Assembly: GCF_963664135.1 (NCBI RefSeq)
Contig: NZ_OY760905.1
Location: 1,762,736 to 1,826,735, forward strand
DNA length: 64,000 nt
Reading direction: 5' to 3'
Source: an uncultured Acetobacterium sp.
GTDB taxonomy: Bacteria > Bacillota > Clostridia > Eubacteriales > Eubacteriaceae
Of this stretch, positions 35,091-44,844 are shown one piece after another. The notes beneath the pieces were generated by a model. The model did no database searches, was not told the DNA's origin, and saw only the letters and a list, made by a program, of their open reading frames with translations. Position 1 is the first letter of the stretch; each line of letters begins with the position of its first letter. The translations under genes were made by a program, and so were the position numbers.

Positions 35091-36806
35091 TTATTTTATT
35101 TTTTCCCGGTCGATAATTGAATCATACACGACCTTAGAAATATTTTTGGGGTTTTGAGCCTTGATGATCGCATAGGCATAATGCGGTGAAAAAGGTTTTG
35201 GATAATAAGCCAGGTAGCGTTCTTCCCAATCGGTTGGTGCATATTTTTCTTTGGCATGATGGAGCGCCTTAAAATGATAGGCACTATTCATGTTGTCATA
35301 AATATAGGCAAAGAGTTTTTCATTGATCGTCATCTTATCTCCAGATGCCACATTAAATAGCGGCGAAAGACCCATATTTGCAATGCGGATTCCCTCATCC
35401 CTCATTAGCATAAATGCTTCATAAATAATTTTTTCTAGCACCCCCTGGGGGGCGTCACTTTTTCTGCGGGTGACATCAGCAAGATAGCCCTGTCCACTCA
35501 AATAGGGCAAAAAAACAACAAATCCCAACATTTTCCCCTGCGCGTCCCGGGCATAAAAATATCGCCGGTCAAGCGGATTGTCCAGGCCGACGCCGCCCAG
35601 CATAAATGTCATTTCTGAGGTTGTTTTGCTTTTTAACCACTCTTCTGATATTTCTAATATTTCTTTTTCGATTTCCAGATTCTGTTGTTTTAGCGGCTGG
35701 TATTCCTGAACAATGATTCCGGCTTTGTTGGCATGATTGATCGCAGCTCGAACTTTTGCAACTTTGCCACCAGCCAGATTGTATTTTGAAAGTTCAAAGC
35801 AGGCGTCTTCTCCGTATTTTACAACCCCAAACTGAGCCGTTTGATATAATTCAAGAAAGCACTCCGTAACATTGAGCAGGAGTATATCCCAGCCATTTTG
35901 TCTGGAAAAAGTCAGCAACTCTGTTAAAAACTCGAAACCATCATTTTTATGGCAGATGATATCGCCACAGCAAACTAAAACCTTTCCCGCAATGGTATAG
36001 GCACAGACCCCTTCCACGTTTTTACTGAAAAAATAACGTTTGTCATTTTCAAGTGACAAATAAGACATGGGATTTTGTCCATGGGCAAGCACAATCTTCC
36101 GAACTTTTTCCTTATCGTATTTATCATGAATATAGTCATAAACAAGGGGCTTCATCAGTAGCAGCACGGAAGCAAAAATACAAATCCAATTCATGATGAT
36201 TAACGAGTCGGCATACATCTGACCCAGGTTATTTTTGATATCCAATACATTGGTATCCATAAAGATTAACAGATTAATTGAATTTAACACTGCCTGATAG
36301 ATTGAATGCACATCATTGATATGCGCTCTCATAATATATAAACCAAACGAAGCATTGATTAGCAGCAGCATAAATGAAATGCCAATAAAGATAAATGCCA
36401 ATTTCAAAGTAACCCGGTTGGGCAACCGGTGAAAGTCCTTATATGAAACTAACAGCACGATTAACACAAACAACTCGATGATCACAATGGGAACCGTAAA
36501 TCGGTGAAAGTGAACAATTTGCAAAACCAGCGTGGCCACCAGCACAATCACCTCAACAAACCAGGCACTACGGACTCGTTTGTACAAGCTATAGGCAAGC
36601 AGAAGCATCAGCAGACCCAACATAAATGACAATATCCCATGGGTTGCCATAACATTGGGATCGACCATGTTTTTATAAATATTTTCAAACGCTTTAGCAA
36701 ATTTTAAAGGCAAAGCCGCAAATAAGTTCCCAAATCCGATCATAATCACCAGAAAAATAGCAACGTTCTGGATCTGTCTTCTGATAAATATATTCAAGCC
36801 TGACAT
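35091..36806 (-). CDS. MprF-like phosphatidylglycerol lysyltransferase domain protein (DUF2156)
   Basis: The 571-residue protein has an N-terminal membrane part with about six to seven helices (residues 10-235). A cytosolic C-terminal GNAT-type domain of the LPG-synthase/DUF2156 family follows (about 250-565), including MLGGVGLDNPLDRRYFYARD and the VTRRKSDAPQGVLEKIIYEA motif. MprF enzymes attach lysine or alanine to phosphatidylglycerol and reduce killing by cationic peptides. The membrane part is shorter than in full MprF, so flippase activity is uncertain. Its neighbour is a Bce-type peptide-resistance module. Confidence 0.8.
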   Translation of the reverse strand: MSGLNIFIRRQIQNVAIFLVIMIGFGNLFAALPLKFAKAFENIYKNMVDPNVMATHGILSFMLGLLMLLLAYSLYKRVRSAWFVEVIVLVATLVLQIVHFHRFTVPIVIIELFVLIVLLVSYKDFHRLPNRVTLKLAFIFIGISFMLLLINASFGLYIMRAHINDVHSIYQAVLNSINLLIFMDTNVLDIKNNLGQMYADSLIIMNWICIFASVLLLMKPLVYDYIHDKYDKEKVRKIVLAHGQNPMSYLSLENDKRYFFSKNVEGVCAYTIAGKVLVCCGDIICHKNDGFEFLTELLTFSRQNGWDILLLNVTECFLELYQTAQFGVVKYGEDACFELSKYNLAGGKVAKVRAAINHANKAGIIVQEYQPLKQQNLEIEKEILEISEEWLKSKTTSEMTFMLGGVGLDNPLDRRYFYARDAQGKMLGFVVFLPYLSGQGYLADVTRRKSDAPQGVLEKIIYEAFMLMRDEGIRIANMGLSPLFNVASGDKMTINEKLFAYIYDNMNSAYHFKALHHAKEKYAPTDWEERYLAYYPKPFSPHYAYAIIKAQNPKNISKVVYDSIIDREKIK

Positions 36807-36830
36807 CCTTTCAATTTTTAATTAAACGAG

Positions 36831-36896
36831 CTAATTGCGAACGTACCGTGAGCTTTGTGTCCAGTTTCGCACGAAACAATTTTTCACTGTTTCACG
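36831..36896 (+). repeat. Nested-hairpin repeat, copy C (left half only)
   Basis: This copy keeps AATTGCGAA, the CCGTGAGCTT block and CAGTTTCGCACGAAACAATTT-type arm (split here: CAGTTTCGCACG, AAACAATTT), then stops after ACTGT. The right half is absent, and the stop codon of the Bce-type permease lies 2 bases beyond its end, so part of the repeat may have been lost by deletion. Confidence 0.7.
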
Positions 36897-36897
36897 T

Positions 36898-38904
36898 TTA
36901 TTTTATCATCTTATAATAGGATCTGGCGGTGAGTAGATAAACCGCCGTATAAACCAATGCATAAACCACAACACCAACAAGCGTGCATAAAAAAATGAGA
37001 GTCGTGTTGGTAAGCCGGAAGGCTGCCAGCATCTTGGTGATAACCGGGAAAGCAAAGGCCACATGCACAATGGCACCAGCCAGTGGCAGAAAGAAGACCA
37101 TCAGAATCTGCTTGCCGATGGTTTTTTTAACCTCGGTTTTGTCCATCCCCACCTTCTGCATGATTTCAAACCGTTCGCTGTCTTCGTACCCTTCAGAAAT
37201 TTGCTTGAAATAGATAATGAGTACCGTGGCCATCATAAACAGGGAGCCCAGAAAGACGCCTAGGAATAAGAAGCCGCCGAATATTCCATAAAGTTCCGCC
37301 AGCGATTCATAAATGTTTCGCACCTCAGTATTTGGATCAAGCTGACCAACCGAAGCTTTCATTTGCTCTGAAAAAAGGTTAATGTTATTTTCACTGCCAT
37401 TTAAATTAAACATCAAGGCGTGATTAATCGCCGCTGACTCGCCGTCACCATTATCTTTGTTGGCATTCATTTCGTCATAAATAGCCATCATCGTCTGCTC
37501 GTCCTTAACAATGATATAGTAGCTACTCCCAGTAATCAGTTTCTTTTTAAAATCCATCGGTATCGATGCTAGCTGTTCAACCACCAGAAATTGATTTTCG
37601 CCAAAAACCACTGTTTGTTCTTGATAATTCTCACCGGCTGAAAAAATCAGCACCTCATTATCAGCTAACGTTTTATTTTGATTGGTCATGTGATTATAAT
37701 CAGCCAGCGGGATGGTGATAATTTTGCTGACCGTATTATAATATTCTAAATCCAAGTGTTCATCGGTTACCATATCCGGCAGAAAATGACTACCCTCCTG
37801 AAAGGCCGTAAAAGTACTCATATCAAAAGACAGTTCATCAGTCGTTTCCACCTTTGTATTGATCTTTTCAGCTGAAACAATTTTTTCAATCTCAGAAAAA
37901 TCGGTGGTCTCGGCCGCACCGATAATACTCACATCGATAGGATAATAATCCCGCCGCATACTTTCCTGACCGATGTATAGCGAGACGGTAGTCGAAATTG
38001 TGACGAGTACCATGGTACTGAGGATACAGATATTTGCCAGACCAACAGCGTTTTGTTTCATCCGATAAATCATCCCGGAAACTGAAACAAAATTGCGGGG
38101 CTGATAGTAGAATTGCTTATTCTTTTTTAAAGATTTTAGCAGCGTGACACTCCCCGCAGTAAACAAAGCGTAGGTTCCGATGATGACAAATATAACGGCA
38201 ACAAAGAAAAGAATTATTGCTTCAACCGGATCTACCACTGTTAAAGCAATCGCATAGCCGATTCCAAGCGAAATCACGCCGATAAGCGTTATCAACCAAG
38301 AGGATTTTGGTTCTTTTTCCCCTTTCTCGCTCCCTCTTAATAAATCGATGGGGTTGGTCAACTTCACTTGTAAGAAATTGGTAAACAGGGTCAAGCCAAA
38401 AATCGCTAAAAATACCACCGTTGTATACAACAAACCCATTTGATCAATCTTAAAAGCAAGTGGACTTTTAATATGAGCAAGATTAAGGAGAATTAGAAAC
38501 AACAGTTTTCCAATCAGAACTCCACCAAGGAGCCCCAAACTCAAACTGATGACCGTAACAAATAAGGTTTCATAAAATAGCACCTTGGCGATATGTTTCT
38601 TTTCCAGACCCAGAATACTATATAACCCCAGCTCTTTTTTCCGTCGTTTAATCAGAAAACTGTTGGTATAGAAAAGAAAAATCACCGCAAAAATTCCGAT
38701 GACGATAATTCCTAGAAATAATAATGTTTTCAGACTTTCTGAACCTTGCATTACATCCAACCCCTTATTGTTCTGGATCGAAACCATGGTATAAAAAGCA
38801 ATGATTGAGCCAATACAGGTAAGAATATAGGGCACATAGGTGCTGCTGTTTTTCTTGAGATTAAGCAGTGCCAGTTTAGGATAGAATAGTTTATTCAAGG
38901 TCAT
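36898..38904 (-). CDS. BceB-type ABC transporter permease
   Basis: About 668 residues with ten predicted helices: an N-terminal one (YVPILTCIGSIIAFYTMVSI region), FtsX-like bundles carrying KKELGLYSILGLEKKHIAKV, a large extracellular domain between helices 7 and 8 (about 330-540), and a C-terminal bundle. This is the BceB architecture, used in resistance to and sensing of cell-wall-active peptides. The start at 38904 gives the N-terminus MTLNKLFYPKLALLNLKKN and overlaps the ATPase gene by 14 bases; a longer frame upstream lacks support. Confidence 0.9.
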   Translation of the reverse strand: MTLNKLFYPKLALLNLKKNSSTYVPYILTCIGSIIAFYTMVSIQNNKGLDVMQGSESLKTLLFLGIIVIGIFAVIFLFYTNSFLIKRRKKELGLYSILGLEKKHIAKVLFYETLFVTVISLSLGLLGGVLIGKLLFLILLNLAHIKSPLAFKIDQMGLLYTTVVFLAIFGLTLFTNFLQVKLTNPIDLLRGSEKGEKEPKSSWLITLIGVISLGIGYAIALTVVDPVEAIILFFVAVIFVIIGTYALFTAGSVTLLKSLKKNKQFYYQPRNFVSVSGMIYRMKQNAVGLANICILSTMVLVTISTTVSLYIGQESMRRDYYPIDVSIIGAAETTDFSEIEKIVSAEKINTKVETTDELSFDMSTFTAFQEGSHFLPDMVTDEHLDLEYYNTVSKIITIPLADYNHMTNQNKTLADNEVLIFSAGENYQEQTVVFGENQFLVVEQLASIPMDFKKKLITGSSYYIIVKDEQTMMAIYDEMNANKDNGDGESAAINHALMFNLNGSENNINLFSEQMKASVGQLDPNTEVRNIYESLAELYGIFGGFLFLGVFLGSLFMMATVLIIYFKQISEGYEDSERFEIMQKVGMDKTEVKKTIGKQILMVFFLPLAGAIVHVAFAFPVITKMLAAFRLTNTTLIFLCTLVGVVVYALVYTAVYLLTARSYYKMIK

Positions 38905-39658
38905 CACCCCCGGATGCCAGTACCGATAAGGTGTATGAGATCTTCTGATACATATCATCATTGCTCATCGATCCCCGATAAATCTGGTTGAAAATTTCAC
39001 CATCCTTAATAAACAAAACTCGGTTGGCATGGCTGGCTGCCGCCACGGAATGGGTCACCATCAGGATCGTCTGTCCCAGATCATTGATGCCAGAAAAGAT
39101 CTTCAGCAGATTCATGGCTGCCTTAGAATCCAATGCCCCGGTGGGTTCATCTGCCAGTACCAGTTTGGGCTGAGTAATCAGCGCTCGAGCAACCGCGGCT
39201 CGCTGTTTTTGCCCCCCCGAAACCTCATATGGGAATTTTTGGAGAATATCTTCAATTTCTAATCGTTTGGCCAGCGGTTGGAGTCGACCGTTCATTTCCT
39301 CGTAATTTTTCTGGGCTAGCACTAACGGTAAAAAGATATTATCCTGAAGTGAAAAGGTATCCAGTAAATTAAAGTCCTGAAAAACAAAACCCAGATTGTC
39401 CCGTCGGAAAGCCGAGATTTCACTGTCCAGAATGGTGACAATGTTTTTACCATCCAAAAGCACTTCCCCACTGGTAGGTTTATCTAACGAGGCCAAAATA
39501 TTGAGGAGGGTTGTTTTCCCGGAACCGGATTCCCCCATGATGGCGACGTATTCGCCCTGTTCCACCGAGAAGCTGACATTGGCAAGCGCCTGAACCTGGT
39601 TTCCGCCAAACCGGGTGGTATAAATCTTTTTTAAATTCTTTACTTCGAGTAATCGCAT
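38891..39658 (-). CDS. BceA-type ABC transporter ATPase
   Basis: The 255-residue ATPase has Walker A GESGSGKTT, Q-loop VFQDFNLLD, signature VSGGQKQRAAVARAL and Walker B LVLADEPTGALD. It pairs with the downstream overlapping BceB-type permease. With the adjacent two-component genes it forms a complete Bce module, predicted to respond to bacitracin-like or lantibiotic peptides. Confidence 0.93.
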   Translation of the reverse strand: MRLLEVKNLKKIYTTRFGGNQVQALANVSFSVEQGEYVAIMGESGSGKTTLLNILASLDKPTSGEVLLDGKNIVTILDSEISAFRRDNLGFVFQDFNLLDTFSLQDNIFLPLVLAQKNYEEMNGRLQPLAKRLEIEDILQKFPYEVSGGQKQRAAVARALITQPKLVLADEPTGALDSKAAMNLLKIFSGINDLGQTILMVTHSVAAASHANRVLFIKDGEIFNQIYRGSMSNDDMYQKISYTLSVLASGGDDLE

Positions 39659-39709
39659 TGTTTTCTCCCTCTATGATCTGAAATTTATTTAATTACAAAA
39701 TTCTAAAGA

Positions 39710-39860
39710 AACGAACAATGATTGCTTTGATGTCAGTTTTCACAAAGAATTTTGTAACGTGTAGGCGAACAGGCGATAGCCTGTACGACATACAGTGTAA
39801 AAATTGTTTGGTGTAAACTGGCAGCGAAGCTCTGAGCACTTTCTTGATGATCTATTTAGA
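39710..39860 (-). repeat. Nested-hairpin repeat, copy D (inverted)
   Basis: The only copy in opposite orientation. Its core (39733-39818) reads on the minus strand CAGTTT, AAACAATTT, GTACAGGC-TATC-GCCTGT, then the right arm with AAAACTG. Outer arms TTCTAAA and TTTAGAA add a further stem. It fills most of the 307-base gap between the BceA-type gene and the histidine kinase; the remaining bases (39861-39965) are featureless A+T-rich sequence. Confidence 0.85.
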
Positions 39861-39965
39861 ATTTCACAATTTTATCTACAACCAAAGTATAGCGAAAAAG
39901 AAAATGTCCGGCCATCGCTTTGGCTTACATTTCCGCTGTTAATCTTACACTTTTGTAAGGTTGTC

Positions 39966-40994
39966 TTATAAAGCTTCAAACCGCTGGGTTGATAAATCAA
40001 TGCTCACTTTTGTACCCTTCCCGACCTGGGAGGTCACCGTGATGGAATGGGATAATTTGTTTAACACCTGCTGACACAGATAAAGACCAATGCCGGTGGA
40101 TTTTTTATCCATTCTGCCGTTATAACCAGTGAAACCCCGGTCAAAAATCCGGGCAATGTCTTCTGCTCGGATGCCAACCCCGGTGTCTTCAATGATCAGG
40201 GTTTTGTCTTTCTGATCATCCAGATAAATCGAAATTTTGCCCTGATTGGTATATTTCAAGGCATTGGAGATAATCTGCTCCAGCACAAAAACCAACCATT
40301 TTTCATCGGTTAGAACCCGGCAATTCATTTCATCCAAATCCAGAGATATTTTTTTATTGATAAAAATAATGCTATATTTTTTTACCGCCTGTCTAACAAT
40401 GTCCGCCAAATCATATTCTACCAAAATCAAATCAGCGGACATGCTTTCCAGTCGCAGATACTGGAGCACCATCTCCACATATTGTTCGATTTTAAATAGC
40501 TCCTGCTGATAGGATCGGGTCTGTTCGCTGGCACCCTCTTCGGTCTGCAGCAGTAGCCCCATGGCCGATATGGGCGTTTTAATCTGATGCGCCCAGAGGG
40601 TGTAATAATCAATCATATCGGTTTGTCGGTTATCAAACTGGGAGATCAGCTCGGCTCGGTTTTCGGCCAGGTCTTTTACCAGATTTTGATAGTCCCTTTC
40701 CAGTAAATTTCGGGATCGGGGTAATTCACCAACGCCCACCGATGCCGCATTGATCAGATCAGACAGACGCAAGTGCTTTTGATAAAACCGCATAAAATCC
40801 AGACATGCAAAAACAAAGGCCAAGGCCACTACTAATTCTGAACTATAAACGGCGGGCTCCAACGGCAGATGGTACAGCGCATAGACGATCGCAAATACCA
40901 ACATAAATAAAGTAAAGGCGATCATTACCCTGATCCGGGCTTCCAGGTAAGCTTTAAATACAAATCCAAATGATGTTTTCATTTCATCTATCAT
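39966..40994 (-). CDS. BceS-type intramembrane-sensing histidine kinase
   Basis: A 342-residue kinase with two closely spaced N-terminal helices (about 20-38 and 48-66) and almost no extracellular loop, the hallmark of intramembrane-sensing kinases that read the state of a Bce transporter. The H-box YYTLWAHQIKTPISAM, N-box ISNALKYT, and ATP-binding DTGVGI and TGIGLYLC are all intact. It lies 24 bases after the response regulator and upstream of the transporter genes. Confidence 0.93.
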   Translation of the reverse strand: MIDEMKTSFGFVFKAYLEARIRVMIAFTLFMLVFAIVYALYHLPLEPAVYSSELVVALAFVFACLDFMRFYQKHLRLSDLINAASVGVGELPRSRNLLERDYQNLVKDLAENRAELISQFDNRQTDMIDYYTLWAHQIKTPISAMGLLLQTEEGASEQTRSYQQELFKIEQYVEMVLQYLRLESMSADLILVEYDLADIVRQAVKKYSIIFINKKISLDLDEMNCRVLTDEKWLVFVLEQIISNALKYTNQGKISIYLDDQKDKTLIIEDTGVGIRAEDIARIFDRGFTGYNGRMDKKSTGIGLYLCQQVLNKLSHSITVTSQVGKGTKVSIDLSTQRFEAL

Positions 40995-41018
40995 TACTCT
41001 TTTACCATTACACTTCCA

Positions 41019-41693
41019 TTAATCTCCAATTAAATAGCCAATGCCCTTTTTGGTGGCAATAAAATCGGTAAGTCCAGCCTCATCCAATTTTTTGCGGAGC
41101 CTGGCAATGTTGACGGTCAGGGTATTATCATCCACAAAACAGTCGCTGTCCCAAAGCCGTTTCATAATCACATCCCGGGACACCACCTTGCCCTTGTTTT
41201 CCAACAGAATCTGGAGGGTCTTAAACTCATTCTTGCTCAGTTCCAGTTTCTGGTCATTGAAGGTAATACTAGCATCACCCAAATTCAGAATTGCCCCCTT
41301 ATGTTCCAACAGATTGACCTGACCCTGAAAAGAATAGGTTCGTCTTAGCAGCGCTTGGATTTTTGCCACCACCACGGCTAAATCAAAGGGCTTGGCAATA
41401 AAGTCGTCCCCGCCCATATTCATCGCCATGACGATATTCATATTGTCACTGGTGGAGGAAATAAAAATAATCGGCACCTTGGAAATCTTACGGATTTCGC
41501 TGCACCAGTGGTAACCATTAAAAAATGGCAGGGAGATATCCAGCAAAACGAGCTGGGGATCATAGGCCACAAACGCATCCAGAATATGATGAAAATCTTC
41601 GATGGCCGCTGCTTCAAGTCCCCATTTGTCCAAGTGATTTTTTAGCGAAGTTGCAATAATCTGATCATCTTCTACAATTAGTATTTTATACAT
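41019..41693 (-). CDS. BceR-type OmpR-family response regulator
   Basis: A 224-residue regulator. The receiver domain begins MYKILIVEDDQIIA, has the phosphoacceptor Asp in LVLLDISLPFFNG, and the switch lysine in DDFIAKPFDL. A winged-helix DNA-binding domain follows (LSKNEFKTLQILLEN, DNTLTVNIARLRKKL). The ATG at 41693 gives the standard N-terminus; the frame extends 36 bases upstream without support. It should activate the transporter genes. Confidence 0.93.
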   Translation of the reverse strand: MYKILIVEDDQIIATSLKNHLDKWGLEAAAIEDFHHILDAFVAYDPQLVLLDISLPFFNGYHWCSEIRKISKVPIIFISSTSDNMNIVMAMNMGGDDFIAKPFDLAVVVAKIQALLRRTYSFQGQVNLLEHKGAILNLGDASITFNDQKLELSKNEFKTLQILLENKGKVVSRDVIMKRLWDSDCFVDDNTLTVNIARLRKKLDEAGLTDFIATKKGIGYLIGD

Positions 41694-41833
41694 ACTGATC
41701 CGTCCTATCATTTTTTTGTTCTCAGGCACTGTTAAGCACTCACGCTTCGTTGCCTGTTATGCACCATTATAAATCAAATCAACCGAATTTCAAAATCCAA
41801 TTGATCATTGTACTTATTTCTATAAATTTATCA

Positions 41834-41862
41834 TTGTTTACTATATAAATACTTGGTATTAT
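41834..41862 (+). promoter_or_regulatory. Possible promoter for the 41988 gene
   Basis: TTGTTT (41834-41839) and TATTAT (41857-41862) with a 17-base spacer, about 120 bases before the start codon in the 294-base divergent region. A small CAGGCA/TGCCTG dyad lies at 41723-41756; otherwise this region is plain A+T-rich sequence. Confidence 0.45.
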
Positions 41863-41987
41863 GGGTATAGATTAACAATAAACCTATTTTTAGTTTCAAT
41901 GACCCATTTCTTGAAGTTTGTCTGAAAATATAGCAACCCATAATTAATATTATTTTTCGATTCTAACCTAGTTAAGGAGAGTTAAAA

Positions 41988-43055
41988 ATGACTGATCACG
42001 AACACCGATCTGACAACAATGAAGCTAAACCAGCTAACGACGAATTAAATTGGGCTGAACTGGAGCGAACTGATGTTGATTCAAATCAAAATAGTCCGCC
42101 TCCGAATAGTCCACCACCGGAAAAAAACAAAAAAAAATTGATCATCATCCTGGCAATTATTGGCGGTATTTTGATTCTCGGTGCACTCACTTTTTTCCTT
42201 TACAATCAGTTTGCCACCAGTAATCTGACCAGTGAAGAAAAAATAGAAAAAACCACGGATCAGAAAGAACTAAAAAAACTCTATGATGAATTAATCAGTT
42301 CCTATCTTACTTCCGGAAAATCCGAAGCTGAAATTATCGCCTTACTGGAACGGGCCGCCAAAGAAACCGGAGATCAAAGCTATCTCGAGAACAAGGACAG
42401 CTATCTGGTTAAAGCACCCAGCTTTAACCTGGCGCCAGGAACCTATGAAGGTCCCCAGAATCTTGAAATTATCAAGAGTAACGCCAGTGATACGGTTTAT
42501 TATACCATCGATGGCAGTGTTCCCACTCAAACCTCAGTTAAATATACCAGTGCCATTCCTCTGGCCGTTGGTGAAACCACGGTTAAAGCCATGGCGGTGA
42601 GTGCTAAAGGTTTTTCCAGCCCAACGGTCGAAGGCAAGTATATTCTGACCACCGGTTCTCAAACCAATATCCAATCCGTCCTTACTCCGGAAGCGTTCAT
42701 CAATAAACTATATGGGGTATGGTATAAAACCGACTATGGCAATTCATTATCCATTTCTCAAACAACTTACACTGAGCATATCCCCAAGCCCCTCAGTAAT
42801 GCAACTGGTGATTATATTGTTGTTTCAACCACTGAAAATGGCGGTACCATCAAAGTTCTGAATTTCACGGTTGAAGGATATAATGCTGGTGATACCCTGA
42901 TTGAATTTGATTTTGGAGCCCCCGGGGATAATCAAATGCGACTCCGCCATGAAGGCAAACCCTGGTGGGACTATGCTGCCGCCGAATATATCGGCAACGG
43001 TCAGTACCACTTGCCTTTCCAATTTGCCGGATCGGATATTATTACCCTGAACTAG
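41988..43055 (+). CDS. Membrane-anchored protein with chitobiase C-terminal-like domain
   Basis: A 355-residue protein. A hydrophilic, proline- and asparagine-rich N-terminus (1-47) lies inside the cell, followed by KNKKKLIIIL and one transmembrane helix (about 50-72). Outside are a short helical part and an Ig-like domain of the CHB_HEX_C type (about 140-220, with DTVYYTIDGSVPT). A beta-rich C-terminal domain (about 230-355) is not recognised. No enzyme motif is seen. A GGAG site supports the start and a strong terminator follows. The role may be in surface recognition. Confidence 0.7.
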   Translation: MTDHEHRSDNNEAKPANDELNWAELERTDVDSNQNSPPPNSPPPEKNKKKLIIILAIIGGILILGALTFFLYNQFATSNLTSEEKIEKTTDQKELKKLYDELISSYLTSGKSEAEIIALLERAAKETGDQSYLENKDSYLVKAPSFNLAPGTYEGPQNLEIIKSNASDTVYYTIDGSVPTQTSVKYTSAIPLAVGETTVKAMAVSAKGFSSPTVEGKYILTTGSQTNIQSVLTPEAFINKLYGVWYKTDYGNSLSISQTTYTEHIPKPLSNATGDYIVVSTTENGGTIKVLNFTVEGYNAGDTLIEFDFGAPGDNQMRLRHEGKPWWDYAAAEYIGNGQYHLPFQFAGSDIITLN

Positions 43056-43074
43056 ATTACCGCCCCCAAACACT

Positions 43075-43109
43075 AGAAACTCCCAGTCTTTTGCTGACTG
43101 GGAGTTTCT
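43075..43109. terminator. Strong bidirectional terminator hairpin
   Basis: GAAACTCCCAGTC (43076-43088) and GACTGGGAGTTTC (43096-43108) pair perfectly over 13 bases around a 7-base loop, between convergent genes. U-tracts are short on both sides. Confidence 0.8.
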
Positions 43110-43137
43110 ACATAATCTACATATCCGTATTTATTTT

Positions 43138-43986
43138 TTACTCCACGCTCCAAGCTTCCACATTCGGCACCGTATATTCCACACCGCCATCGGTAGTATA
43201 AGTATAGAGATATTCAACTGTTCCCCAGACCGTTACCATTTGATTTTCAGCTAAGGGTTTTTCGCCCGAGTTTAATCGATAATAAACCTGAACCATCTGA
43301 TTGGGATCGTCATTTAAATCCATCAGAAAATCACAAAAGTACTGCTGATTTTCATAGTTTTCATAAACCTGATAAACCCGCCCGGTCATCTTCACTACTT
43401 TTCCGGTTTGATTTTTAGCATTGTCATAAATTTCAGCATAGGTCAACTCCGATGCTTGAGCCTTAAAGGGATCCAGTCGGACTTTTCTTTCAGCCAAAGT
43501 TTCGTTATAATAACCCATGTTAAACTCACCCGAGTAAATTACATCGCCATTATAATTATAAAGGGTGCCTTGTCCATCATATTTATTGTCAGTATAATTA
43601 CCTTCATAAACCAGTTGGTTTTCATCGAGATATTCTTTTCCCTCGCCGTTTAAAAGGTCATCCTGGTAGTATCCTTCCTGAACAAATCCGTCTTCCCAGG
43701 TCGTTTCTCCCGCTCCTTGAAAATGCCCTTTTTCCCATTGCCCATCATAGGTCCAGGCGATCTTATCATCCGTGGCCGCTACCGTAAATACACCCTCACC
43801 CTGGGGCAAACCCTGCACTAATTTTCCGGTATAGGTTCCGGTCTCTTCTCCAAATGCCAAAGACAAGGTCATCGTCTCATTTTTTACCGATTGACCCTTA
43901 TTACCAAAAATCCCCGGTATCAGCGAACATCCTGAAAGAGAAATCGCTAAACAAACGGTTAACAGTAATACCACTATTTTTTTCAT
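43138..43986 (-). CDS. Lipoprotein with MORN repeats
   Basis: A signal with lipobox ISLSGC (about residue 20) precedes a series of at least four MORN-type repeats (about 50-150), seen as YTGKLVQGLPQGEG, YDGQWEKGHFQGAGE, QEGYYQDDLLNGEGK and YEGNYTDNKYDGQG. The C-terminal 100 residues form an unrecognised domain resembling an OB-fold region (VKMTGRVYQVYENY, VTVWGTVEYLYTY). MORN repeats are structural and often membrane-linked. No catalytic residues can be named. It is a monocistronic gene facing the 41988 gene. Confidence 0.8.
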   Translation of the reverse strand: MKKIVVLLLTVCLAISLSGCSLIPGIFGNKGQSVKNETMTLSLAFGEETGTYTGKLVQGLPQGEGVFTVAATDDKIAWTYDGQWEKGHFQGAGETTWEDGFVQEGYYQDDLLNGEGKEYLDENQLVYEGNYTDNKYDGQGTLYNYNGDVIYSGEFNMGYYNETLAERKVRLDPFKAQASELTYAEIYDNAKNQTGKVVKMTGRVYQVYENYENQQYFCDFLMDLNDDPNQMVQVYYRLNSGEKPLAENQMVTVWGTVEYLYTYTTDGGVEYTVPNVEAWSVE

Positions 43987-44056
43987 GGTTATCCCACCTC
44001 TTTTCTTTTTGTCTTAGATTAAGCTAATCGCTTTTCTTAGAATGCAACTCATAAAT

Positions 44057-44821
44057 TTAATATTCCCAACCCCGCTGATTCATCTCTTCAATGGCACTGG
44101 CAACCAGATCAACAAAGATTTCCAGCATCTGCTCGCCTTTTTCAATGCTGGCTTTGGTGGGATCACCGGTGGCACCGGTGGCAGTTAGTTCCTTGATATC
44201 CCAGATAATGTCCACCTTTTCATTAATTTTGATGACGTTTTCCGGCACTTGTGATGTGGCATCTTCCAGCTTGACCAGTTCCGGGCGCAAAGCCATCATG
44301 ATCGAGGTTTCACCTTCGCCACCATGCCCCAGTCCGTTCCAGACCTCAAAACGGTCGCCCATAATCGGTCCAACTTTGGTCCACCAATCCGGCAGATACA
44401 GAAATTTTGCCTCTCGATGGCGATTTTTAACCTTATGAGCGGCAATTTCCAGCGCCGGGATATTGCCATCATGACCATTTAAAATATAAATGTGCTTGAT
44501 CCCGTTGTTAATCAGACTCTCGAAAATATCCTCGGCTATGGCAATTTCTGTTTCATACCGCAGGGTAATCGACATCGGGTAACGGTTGTAATGGATGGAT
44601 GTGCCAAACGGCACGCAGGGCAGCACCACCACATTGTTAAGCTTCTCGGCCACCCGTTTGGCAACCTCTGAGGGCACGAAAAAATCTGGCCCCAGACAGC
44701 AATGCCAGCCATGGCTCTCGCAGGACCCAAAGGTCACTATAGCAGTTACCTGATCGGCATTTTTTAACATCTCCTGAACTTCCAGCGCAGTCATTTCGTT
44801 AAGCATTACCTTTTTCATCAT
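44057..44821 (-). CDS. Creatininase-family metal-dependent amidohydrolase
   Basis: The family includes creatininase, FAPy deformylase and MftE-type peptidases. Metal ligands are seen in FGSCESHGWHCCLGPDFFV (Glu, His, Asp), ILNGHDGN and GHGGEGETS. The length is about 254 residues from the ATG at 44821, supported by AAAGGA 5-7 bases upstream; a second ATG follows at once. The longer frame upstream would begin inside repeat copy E and is rejected. The substrate is unknown, and the neighbours give no clue. Confidence 0.85.
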   Translation of the reverse strand: MMKKVMLNEMTALEVQEMLKNADQVTAIVTFGSCESHGWHCCLGPDFFVPSEVAKRVAEKLNNVVVLPCVPFGTSIHYNRYPMSITLRYETEIAIAEDIFESLINNGIKHIYILNGHDGNIPALEIAAHKVKNRHREAKFLYLPDWWTKVGPIMGDRFEVWNGLGHGGEGETSIMMALRPELVKLEDATSQVPENVIKINEKVDIIWDIKELTATGATGDPTKASIEKGEQMLEIFVDLVASAIEEMNQRGWEY

Positions 44822-44844
44822 ACAATTCCTTTCAAACAAAATGT

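Noticed and set aside
41723-41756. CAGGCA/TGCCTG dyad before the response regulator gene
   Set aside because: Only 6 base pairs with a 22-base loop; too weak to call an operator or terminator, and unrelated to the repeat family.
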